A program made the position numbers and the translations under genes. The notes under the pieces were generated by a model. The model saw only the letters and a list, made by a program, of their open reading frames with translations. It made no database searches and had not been told where the DNA came from. Shown piece by piece: positions 1 through 5,065 of a stretch of DNA of 5,065 nucleotides. This DNA comes from Hyphomicrobiales bacterium (GTDB lineage: Bacteria; Pseudomonadota; Alphaproteobacteria; Rhizobiales; Aestuariivirgaceae): assembly GCA_025356765.1 (NCBI GenBank), contig JANXRO010000005.1, positions 1 to 5,065 of the forward strand, written 5' to 3'. Positions within the stretch are counted from its first letter, which is position 1, and every line of letters starts with the position of its first letter.

Positions 1-221
1 CGTGGGACTTACGCGGGATGGAAGATAATTTTGTGCGTCTATCGCAAAAATGTATTTTCGTCGCGGGTGATCGCGATAAAGCCGTGCCCCCTGAGACAGC
101 AGACCGCGCTGCTGACCGTTGCCGAAACGCGCAAATTGTGCACATAACTGGTTTTGGGCATTTGCTGCATGAAGAAAACCCAGCTTTGGCCGCACAGATT
201 ATAAAGGGCGAATATCCATGA
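1..221 (+). CDS. bchO: BchO, C-terminal part: alpha/beta hydrolase linked to magnesium chelatase
   Basis: This is the C-terminal piece (about 73 codons) of an alpha/beta-hydrolase-fold protein; the start lies left of the window and the frame is open from base 3. The fragment begins WDLRGM and contains GDRDKAVPP, where the Asp encoded at 75-77 sits at the usual place of the acid of the catalytic triad. It then has GFGHLLHEENP, where the His encoded at 159-161 sits at the place of the catalytic His. This pattern near a C-terminus is typical of BchO, a protein encoded with the magnesium chelatase genes bchI and bchD in photosynthesis clusters and thought to assist Mg insertion into protoporphyrin IX; its exact role is not settled. 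The carotenoid genes downstream support BchO over a generic hydrolase. Its stop overlaps the next start as ATGA, suggesting translational coupling. Another alpha/beta hydrolase cannot be fully excluded from this fragment alone. Confidence 0.82.
   Translation, partial: WDLRGMEDNFVRLSQKCIFVAGDRDKAVPPETADRAADRCRNAQIVHITGFGHLLHEENPALAAQIIKGEYP
203..208 (+). promoter_or_regulatory. Ribosome binding site of the DUF3422 gene
   Basis: AAAGGG lies inside the end of bchO, nine bases before the ATG at 218. It supports that start, which overlaps the bchO stop. Confidence 0.6.
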
Positions 222-1504
222 CTTCAACTACACTTGTTTTGCCAGGCGATCATCCCCAACGGCGCGCCCTGAATGACGAAGTGCATGCCCGCCCGCCAGA
301 CAGTTTGGAAGCCCCAGTGCGCTTGTCTTATCTGGTGTTGATGGGTTCAGGCAGTAGGGCGGAAGACTTGGCGGCACTGACCCGCCTGCTTGAAGGAACA
401 GGTGCACCAAAACCAAGTGTTGACGCCAATCATTTCAGCGCCAATCTGGGTTCACTACGCATCAAGTGGGAACGTCACACCGAGTTTTGTCGCTATACAT
501 TTTATGTTCAAGGCGTTGAAAAAAAGCCGTTCTCTGAACCTGCCATTTCGCTTGTACCACAAGACTGGTTGCGCAATTTAAAAGGCCAAACAATTGCGGC
601 CATTCACGCCAATGTGGTGCGCGGCGTAAGAGCGCCAGACCCAGTGAAAACGTCACAAGAATATTTTAATGGAAACACGATTATCGGTTCTTTGATTTCG
701 GGCGGCACGGGCCGCGCCTATACAGATTTTCGGATTCATGCTGATGGTTTTGGTCGGCTGTTGTTATGTGATCGCCAAATGACAGCGCGCCAAGCAGGCC
801 GCTTGGTCCAACGTCTTTTTGAAATTGACACCTATCGCATGATGGCCTTGCTGGCCTTGCCAGTGGCGCGAAAGCTGGCCCCTGTTCTGACAGAAGCAGA
901 ACTGGAATTATCTGAAATTATGAGCGCCATGCAAACCGCAGGCGAAACGCAAGAGCCGATTTTGCTGGATCGGTTGACGAAGCTTGAAGCCTCAGTTGAG
1001 CGCCATTACACTGATAGCCATTATCGCTTTTCAGCAGCCAACGCTTACTATGATCTGGTGCAGCAGCGCATCGAAGAATTGCGAGAAGACCGCATTGAAG
1101 GTTTTCAAACATTCCGCGAATTTAACGATCGGCGGTTTCTGCCGGCCATTGCAACATGTCGTGCAGTTTCAGCGCGCTTGAGCGCCATTTCCAAACGCAT
1201 TGCCCATGCCACGGTGCATTTGTCCACGCGCGTCAGCGTCTCGCGTGAAAAGCAAAATCAGGCGCTTTTAAAGTCGATGGATAATCGCGCCAATTTGCAA
1301 TTGCGTTTGCAGCAAACGGTGGAAGGATTGTCTGTTGCGGCCATCACCTATTATATCGTCGGTTTGGTCTATTATGCCGCCAAAGGGTTCATCCCCAAGG
1401 GCACGGAATATACGCCCGAATTTGTGGCCGCCTGTGCCATTCCCGTTGTGCTGTGCGCCGTGGGCTATGGTTTGCATCGCTTCCATAAATCCCTGCACGA
1501 ATAA
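218..1504 (+). CDS. DUF3422-family membrane-anchored protein
   Basis: An intact protein of 428 residues. The N-terminus carries the signature I associate with the DUF3422 family, HPQRRALNDEVHARPP (residues 12-27). A mixed soluble domain follows to about residue 215, with a Gly-rich stretch SGGTGRAYTDFRIHADGFGR (161-180). A long, charged, largely helical region spans about 222-368 and may form coiled coil. Two hydrophobic segments close the protein at about 369-388 and 401-420, joined by a short loop, so a membrane anchor at the C-terminus is likely with the bulk of the protein on one side, probably the cytoplasm. No signal peptide is seen. The family has no established function known to me. 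The layout (soluble domain, long helix, two terminal membrane helices) recalls CorA-like Mg transporters, but the CorA Gly-Met-Asn signature is absent, so this is only a resemblance. The start is fixed by an AAAGGG site and the ATGA overlap with bchO, which places it in the bch transcript. Confidence 0.85.
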   Translation: MTSTTLVLPGDHPQRRALNDEVHARPPDSLEAPVRLSYLVLMGSGSRAEDLAALTRLLEGTGAPKPSVDANHFSANLGSLRIKWERHTEFCRYTFYVQGVEKKPFSEPAISLVPQDWLRNLKGQTIAAIHANVVRGVRAPDPVKTSQEYFNGNTIIGSLISGGTGRAYTDFRIHADGFGRLLLCDRQMTARQAGRLVQRLFEIDTYRMMALLALPVARKLAPVLTEAELELSEIMSAMQTAGETQEPILLDRLTKLEASVERHYTDSHYRFSAANAYYDLVQQRIEELREDRIEGFQTFREFNDRRFLPAIATCRAVSARLSAISKRIAHATVHLSTRVSVSREKQNQALLKSMDNRANLQLRLQQTVEGLSVAAITYYIVGLVYYAAKGFIPKGTEYTPEFVAACAIPVVLCAVGYGLHRFHKSLHE

Positions 1505-1516
1505 CGTGCCACCCTC

Positions 1517-1544
1517 TTGCGCCCGTTTATTTGCGCGGTCTAAT
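1517..1544 (+). promoter_or_regulatory. Possible sigma-70-like promoter for crtIB
   Basis: In the short gap before crtI, TTGCGC (1517-1522) and TCTAAT (1539-1544) are separated by 16 bases. The -10 element matches the consensus at five of six positions, the -35 at only three. The adjoining PpsR-type palindrome would then cover the expected transcription start, which fits repression. The match is weak and could be chance. Confidence 0.25.
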
Positions 1545-1561
1545 GTCAGGCTATGTTGACA
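1544..1561. promoter_or_regulatory. PpsR/CrtJ-type operator, TGTCA-N8-TGACA
   Basis: A perfect 5+5 inverted repeat, TGTCA (1544-1548) and TGACA (1557-1561) with eight bases between. It satisfies the known TGT-N12-ACA recognition pattern of PpsR/CrtJ, the redox- and light-responsive repressor of bch, crt and puc genes, and also the tighter TGTC-N10-GACA form. In random sequence of even composition the loose form is expected about once per 4 kb and the tight form about once per 65 kb, so finding it in the 48-base gap before crtI is unlikely to be chance. It covers the ATG at 1553. PpsR often binds paired sites; I see no second full copy nearby. Confidence 0.75.
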
Positions 1562-3064
1562 GCAAATCCAATGCCCCATGCGGTGATTGTTGGCGCAGGT
1601 CTTGGTGGCCTGGCCGCAGCCATGCGCCTTGGTGCAAGGGGCTATCGCGTCACGGTGCTTGATCGATTAGCAGTGCCGGGCGGGCGTGCAACCGTATTCA
1701 AGCAAGATGGTTTTACCTTTGATGCTGGCCCCACAATCATAACAGCGCCTTTTGTGTTGGAAGAGCTTTGGAAATTTACGGGCCGCAATTTTTATGATGA
1801 TGTGAAGCTCAAAGCCTTAGAGCCATTTTACACCATCCGCTTTGATGATGGTGACACATTTACAAATCAATCAGATGTGGTTGCCATGCGCCAGGAAGTG
1901 GCGCGCATTTCGCCAGATGATGTTGCAGGCTATGAAAACTTCATGCGCGAAAGTGAAGCCATCTATAAAATTGGCTTTGAAAAACTGGGCCACGTTCCGT
2001 TTCTATCCCTAGGCAGCATGGCCGCCATTGTGCCAGAACTTTTAAAGCTGAAAGCATGGCAATCGGTTCACGCGCATGTGGCCTCTCACGTCAAACACCC
2101 AAAGCTGCGCATGGCGCTGAGCTTTCATCCGCTGTTTGTGGGTGGCAATCCATTTCGCGCCACCAGTGTTTATAGCATGATCGCTTATCTTGAACGCCAA
2201 TTCGGTGTTCATTGTGCCATGGGCGGAACGGGCGCCATTGTTCAAGCGATGGTAAAAGTGATTGAGGCCCAAGGCGGCGAAGTTTTGTGCAACTCTGATG
2301 TTGCAGAAATAACCACAAGCCAAGGTCGTGCAACGGGTGTGAGGCTTAAAAATGGCGAACGCGTTGCCGCTGATATTGTTGTGTCAAACGCCTGTGCCGC
2401 CCACACTTATAATAATCTGATTGCAGGTGGCGCACAAAAACGTTGGACAAAACGCAAGCTGGCCAAAGCGCGCCATTCCATGTCTCTTTTCGTCTGGTAT
2501 TTTGGCACGAATAAAAAATTTGAAAACGTTCCCCATCATACAATTGTAATGGGCCCACGTTATCGCGAATTGATTGACGACATTTTTGAAAACAAAATCT
2601 TGGCCAATGACATGAGCCTTTATCTCCACCGGCCCACAGCAACAGATCCATCGTTAGCGCCAACAGGCTGTGATAGTTTTTATGTTTTATCCCCTGTGCC
2701 CAACCAAGATTCCAAACTGGATTGGAAAGCGCTTGAAGAAAAATATCGTGTTGCCATTGCCAAGCGCTTGCACGAAACCATGATGCCGGGTTTTGAAAAT
2801 CACATCGTCACCCAACGCGTGATGACGCCCTTAAACTTTGAACATGATTTGCTGTCTTATAAAGGCGCAGCCTTTGGGCTTGAACCTGTGCTCACACAAA
2901 GTGCTTGGTTTCGCCCCCACAACAAAAGCGAAGAGATTGAGAACCTGTTTCTCGTTGGCGCTGGCACACATCCGGGTGCTGGCGTTCCGGGTGTGCTTTC
3001 AACCGCACGCGTTTTGGATTTGGTCGTGCCAGACGCCGAGGCATTTGCTCATGCTCGTTCCTGA
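1553..3064 (+). CDS. crtI: Phytoene desaturase CrtI
   Basis: A full-length 503-residue FAD-dependent carotenoid desaturase. It introduces the successive double bonds that turn phytoene into neurosporene or lycopene; the number of steps cannot be read from the sequence. The N-terminus has the dinucleotide-binding motif AVIVGAGLGGLAAAMRL (residues 10-26), followed by the acidic end of the second strand and PGGRATVF. The family signature close to the C-terminus is present as NLFLVGAGTHPGAGVPGVLSTARV (in two parts, 464-475 and 476-487). Length is normal for bacterial CrtI, and it is expected to associate with the inner membrane surface. The first ATG (1553) lies inside a PpsR-type palindrome and has no well-spaced ribosome site. 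An in-frame ATG at 1571, still upstream of the FAD motif, is a credible alternative start. The 3' end overlaps crtB by 14 bases, as in a crtIB operon. Confidence 0.95.
   Translation: MLTANPMPHAVIVGAGLGGLAAAMRLGARGYRVTVLDRLAVPGGRATVFKQDGFTFDAGPTIITAPFVLEELWKFTGRNFYDDVKLKALEPFYTIRFDDGDTFTNQSDVVAMRQEVARISPDDVAGYENFMRESEAIYKIGFEKLGHVPFLSLGSMAAIVPELLKLKAWQSVHAHVASHVKHPKLRMALSFHPLFVGGNPFRATSVYSMIAYLERQFGVHCAMGGTGAIVQAMVKVIEAQGGEVLCNSDVAEITTSQGRATGVRLKNGERVAADIVVSNACAAHTYNNLIAGGAQKRWTKRKLAKARHSMSLFVWYFGTNKKFENVPHHTIVMGPRYRELIDDIFENKILANDMSLYLHRPTATDPSLAPTGCDSFYVLSPVPNQDSKLDWKALEEKYRVAIAKRLHETMMPGFENHIVTQRVMTPLNFEHDLLSYKGAAFGLEPVLTQSAWFRPHNKSEEIENLFLVGAGTHPGAGVPGVLSTARVLDLVVPDAEAFAHARS
3037..3041 (+). 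promoter_or_regulatory. Ribosome binding site of crtB
   Basis: CGAGG lies within the end of crtI, nine bases before the ATG at 3051. It is a moderate match and favours this start over any ATG further upstream in the same frame. Confidence 0.4.
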
Positions 3065-4010
3065 ATTTGCAACGCCTGCAGATTTAGCGCTTTGCCGCCA
3101 GATGATCAGGCAAGGGTCTAAAAGCTTTCACATGGCTTCATTGCTGTTGCCAAATATTTATCGTCAACATGCCCGTGCGCTTTATGGCTTTTGCCGCATG
3201 GCCGATGATTTGGTGGACCACGCAACCAGCCCGGCTGAAGCCGTTGAACAATTGGCGCAACGGCTGAACGCCATTTATGCAGGCACGCCGTCTGATAACC
3301 CGACAGACCGCGCCTTTGCTGATGTTGTTCTTCGATTTGCCATTCCGCGCGCTGTGCCTGATGCGTTGATTGAAGGCTTTGTGTGGGATGCGCAAGGCCA
3401 CCATTATCAAACTCAAAGGGATATCACCGCCTATGGCGTGCGTGTGGCGGGCACCGTGGGCGTGATGATGGCGCTGATCATGGGCGAGAGACGGCCAGAG
3501 GCTTTGGCCCGCGCGATTGATTTGGGCGTCGCCATGCAATTCAGCAACATTGCGCGTGATGTGGAAGAAGATCAAAAACTGGGCCGCCACTATTTGCCAA
3601 GCGATTGGCTGGGCGAAGGTGCCCCAAATGCAGCAACGCGCTTGGTGCAGGAAGCTGAAACAATTTATGCCCGTGCTGCTTCGGGCATTGCGCAATTGCC
3701 GCGTTCGTGTCGCGCTTCCATCAATGCTGCACGGTTGCTCTATCGTGAAATTGGGTTGGTCGCACAGCGTCAAAACCACAAAGGTCGCGCCGTGGTTTCA
3801 ACGGCACGTAAATTAAGCCTTGTTGGATATGCTATTTTGCAAACACCGTGGCTAAGGTCCAAACTTGCAACACCATGTTTGGCCGAAGGGCAGTTTTTAT
3901 TGGATGCCGTGGCCGAGGCACCCGCCCCACAAAATGTGGCCAAGGGATTTGATGAGCAAGTGGGCTGGGTTATGAAAATGTTTATTGCAGTGGAGAGCAG
4001 AAAATCATGA
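3051..4010 (+). CDS. crtB: Phytoene synthase CrtB
   Basis: A 319-residue enzyme of the squalene/phytoene synthase family, which condenses two geranylgeranyl diphosphates to phytoene, the first committed carotenoid step. Visible motifs are the substrate-gripping SKSFHMASLLLP (residues 23-34) and the first Asp-rich motif DDLVD (52-56) after YGFCRMA. The second Asp-rich motif is in QFSNIARDVEED (163-174), and GRHYLP (178-183) and YREIG (231-235) follow. Both Asp-rich sites, which bind Mg and the diphosphates, are intact. The frame stays open upstream to 2838, but that part lies wholly inside crtI and shows no family similarity. The start at 3051 puts the first motif at the usual distance from the N-terminus. 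An in-frame ATG at 3102 is possible but would leave a very short leader. The gene overlaps crtI by 14 bases and the next small gene by ATGA, so it appears to be translated from a crtI-crtB-small gene message. Confidence 0.95.
   Translation: MLVPEFATPADLALCRQMIRQGSKSFHMASLLLPNIYRQHARALYGFCRMADDLVDHATSPAEAVEQLAQRLNAIYAGTPSDNPTDRAFADVVLRFAIPRAVPDALIEGFVWDAQGHHYQTQRDITAYGVRVAGTVGVMMALIMGERRPEALARAIDLGVAMQFSNIARDVEEDQKLGRHYLPSDWLGEGAPNAATRLVQEAETIYARAASGIAQLPRSCRASINAARLLYREIGLVAQRQNHKGRAVVSTARKLSLVGYAILQTPWLRSKLATPCLAEGQFLLDAVAEAPAPQNVAKGFDEQVGWVMKMFIAVESRKS
3992..3997 (+). promoter_or_regulatory. Ribosome binding site of the small membrane protein gene
   Basis: GGAGAG lies nine bases before the ATG at 4007, inside the last codons of crtB. 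It is among the best ribosome sites in the window and is a main reason for calling the 37-codon gene real. Confidence 0.6.
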
Positions 4011-4120
4011 GCGGCTCATATTTGTTTTTGGCAGAAGCGATGATCACATTTGTTGCTGTTGTGGGTTGGGGCGTTTGGGAATTGTACAAACTCAAAAAAC
4101 TTAAAGACAAACGCGATTAG
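4007..4120 (+). CDS. Small single-pass membrane protein coupled to crtB
   Basis: A 37-residue protein that I do not recognise as a named family. It starts MSGSYLFLAEAM, has a hydrophobic segment of about 20 residues (about 5-24, including ITFVAVVGWGVW), and ends in a strongly basic tail, KLKKLKDKRD (28-37). By the positive-inside rule the tail would face the cytoplasm, with a very short N-terminus outside. Aromatic residues (Y5, W21, W24, Y27) sit near the predicted membrane borders. There is no His, so it is not a usual light-harvesting pigment ligand polypeptide. Support for a real gene comes from the good GGAGAG site, the ATGA overlap with crtB, and the membrane-protein composition. Its stop interlocks with the crtC stop on the other strand. 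In Rhodobacter clusters tspO (crtK) occupies this place, but TspO is far longer with five membrane helices. A role near the carotenoid enzymes or pigment complexes is only an inference from position. Confidence 0.68.
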   Translation: MSGSYLFLAEAMITFVAVVGWGVWELYKLKKLKDKRD

Positions 4121-5065
4121 CCAACCCGCGGCATGCGAAACGGCAACATCATTTGCACGAGTGGATTTTTAAATCGGTCCAATGAAAGGCTTTCATGGTA
4201 AGCTTCACAAGGCTTGCCATCTAAATTTATTTCAACATGGTTGCGTGTGTAAAATGGTGCATCTTCCAATGTTTTGAGCATGCGTGGCGATGCTTCTGAA
4301 TTCACGCGCCGCCCCATGCCCCACAAGCCTTTTGGCAGCGGGTGAAGCTGTGGCACTTCACGCATAATGATTTCACCATTTTTATAAATTCGGCCAAAAC
4401 TTTTACGCGATCCATCTTGCCTTTCAACGTCATATAAGACTTGCGTGCCACGTTCCGTTTCAGCGCGAAGCCAAGTCCATTTGCGAAAGCCTTTTTCCAA
4501 TGGCTCTTCGCCCCAATTCATGTCGTGATAAGCATTGCCGCGCCATGACAATTTTGGGTTTTCAAAATCAACTTCAATGCGCGCCAATGGTGATACTGCC
4601 TGCCAAAAATGTTTGCCATCGTCGTCTAACATGATAGGCGCATCATAGATGTGAACAGGCCGAATTTTCACCGTGCCTTGCAGTAAGAAGGGCAGGGGCA
4701 TGCAACGTTCGTTGATGTCGATGTGCAGCGCGTCACCATGCCAGCGCATTGCCGAAGGGCCAACCTCAAAATTATTTTCGTCGAGCGTGATATGGCGTTT
4801 GTCACGTTCGGTCATGGCCCAACGGCGCTTGCTGCCATAAAGTGCAACGTTAATAGCGCAATGATTTTCTGGCGCTGCGGCAGAGTGTAAGCGAGCACGG
4901 CGATAATAGGGCGAAAAAACACTTCCAACAAAACCAATGATTGTCAGGCCGTTTTGCCCATCGTCGCTCAACGCATCAATATACCACCAGCGATAACCGT
5001 TCTCTGCTACGGGCGCATCAAAGCGCGGTCTTGCAACAAGGCTTCCGCCGCCCGCATGCCCGCCA
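4117..5065 (-). CDS. crtC: Carotenoid 1,2-hydratase CrtC (hydroxyneurosporene synthase), start outside window
   Basis: CrtC adds water across the C1-C2 double bond of acyclic carotenoids such as neurosporene or lycopene, giving the 1-hydroxy end groups of the spheroidene and spirilloxanthin pathways. About 315 codons are visible, reading from the right edge to the stop at 4117-4119. Family features in order are RFDAP and YRWWYIDALSDDG (the YRWWYIDAL part is at 4969-4995), TIIGFVGSVFSPYY, HCAINVALYG followed by RWAMTER, and YHDMNWGEEPL with KWTWLRAE after it. The first start-like codon inside the window is TTG at 4971, but it cuts through the conserved YRWWYIDAL block. The in-frame sequence before it carries RFDAP and has no stop, and no ATG or GTG lies between. 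The true start must therefore lie beyond 5065, within the end of crtD. The gene is convergent with the small membrane gene, with a four-base overlap of the stops. Confidence 0.92.
   Translation of the reverse strand, partial: GGHAGGGSLVARPRFDAPVAENGYRWWYIDALSDDGQNGLTIIGFVGSVFSPYYRRARLHSAAAPENHCAINVALYGSKRRWAMTERDKRHITLDENNFEVGPSAMRWHGDALHIDINERCMPLPFLLQGTVKIRPVHIYDAPIMLDDDGKHFWQAVSPLARIEVDFENPKLSWRGNAYHDMNWGEEPLEKGFRKWTWLRAETERGTQVLYDVERQDGSRKSFGRIYKNGEIIMREVPQLHPLPKGLWGMGRRVNSEASPRMLKTLEDAPFYTRNHVEINLDGKPCEAYHESLSLDRFKNPLVQMMLPFRMPRVG
5007..5065 (-). CDS. crtD: Carotenoid 3,4-desaturase CrtD, extreme C-terminus
   Basis: Only about the last 19 codons are in view, in a different frame from crtC, ending at a TAG at 5007-5009. 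The residues read AGMRAAEALLQDRALMRP. This resembles the usual end of CrtI/CrtD-type FAD desaturases, where a Gly-rich PMAGM-like motif is followed by a helix rich in Ala, Glu and Leu. CrtD is the normal upstream neighbour of crtC on the same strand in this cluster type, and introduces the 3,4 double bond into hydroxylated acyclic carotenoids. The identity rests mainly on context because the fragment is very short. It overlaps the crtC coding region by at least 58 bases. Confidence 0.6.
   Translation of the reverse strand, partial: AGMRAAEALLQDRALMRP

Noticed and set aside
1268..1579. Minus-strand open frame of 103 codons across the end of the DUF3422 gene and the crtI gap
   Set aside because: It is mostly antisense to conserved membrane-helix codons and has no family resemblance. 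The gap is better explained by the crtI operator region.
2838..3050. 71-codon N-terminal extension of the crtB reading frame
   Set aside because: It lies wholly inside crtI, has no resemblance to phytoene synthases, and the start at 3051 gives the normal CrtB N-terminus with a ribosome site in front.
3138..3779. Minus-strand open frame of 213 codons
   Set aside because: It is antisense to the well-conserved crtB. Its translation is low-complexity-like, with many His, Gln, Ile and Arg residues, and shows no recognisable domain or ribosome site. It is a shadow of the crtB codon pattern.
4007..4120. Small gene as CcmD (haem exporter subunit) or a light-harvesting polypeptide
   Set aside because: The size and single helix with a basic tail fit CcmD in general shape only, and there are no ccm genes nearby. 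A light-harvesting polypeptide should carry a His pigment ligand, and this protein has none.
4127..4137. Short palindromes CCGCGG and GCATGC near the convergent stops as a terminator
   Set aside because: They are two adjacent six-base self-complementary words with no loop and no following T run, so they do not form a normal terminator hairpin.
4117..4971. crtC starting at TTG 4971
   Set aside because: That codon is inside the conserved YRWWYIDAL block, and the in-frame residues upstream, including RFDAP, clearly belong to CrtC.

Overview
This window is part of a photosynthesis gene cluster from a bacteriochlorophyll- and carotenoid-making proteobacterium, most likely an alphaproteobacterium (purple or aerobic anoxygenic phototroph). 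The evidence is a BchO C-terminus, a crtI-crtB pair, and convergent crtC and crtD genes. The core arrangement crtI-crtB > < crtC-crtD matches what I know of Rhodobacter-type clusters. The base composition looks close to 50% GC by eye, which is low for many phototrophic alphaproteobacteria, so I do not assign a genus. Phototrophic gammaproteobacteria carry similar clusters and are not excluded.

Plus strand, left to right. The end of bchO (1-221, start outside the window) overlaps by four bases (ATGA) an intact gene for a DUF3422-family membrane protein (218-1504). A 48-base gap follows. It holds a strong PpsR/CrtJ-type palindrome (TGTCA-N8-TGACA, 1544-1561) that runs over the first possible crtI start codon. 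crtI (1553-3064, phytoene desaturase) overlaps crtB (3051-4010, phytoene synthase) by 14 bases. crtB in turn overlaps by ATGA a 37-codon gene (4007-4120) with its own good ribosome binding site. That small gene encodes a single-pass membrane protein and sits where Rhodobacter clusters carry tspO/crtK.

Minus strand. crtC (carotenoid 1,2-hydratase) ends at 4117, so its stop interlocks with the stop of the small gene. Its reading frame is open to the right edge of the window. The last codons of crtD (stop at 5007-5009) lie in another frame on the same strand, so crtD and crtC overlap by at least 58 bases.

Together CrtB makes phytoene from geranylgeranyl diphosphate, CrtI desaturates it to neurosporene or lycopene, and CrtC and CrtD hydrate and further desaturate the acyclic ends towards spheroidene- or spirilloxanthin-type carotenoids. 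BchO belongs to the bacteriochlorophyll branch. No crtA, tspO, RNA gene, mobile element or CRISPR is visible. The less familiar parts are the DUF3422 protein embedded between bch and crt genes, the small membrane protein coupled to crtB, and the operator placed over the crtI start.
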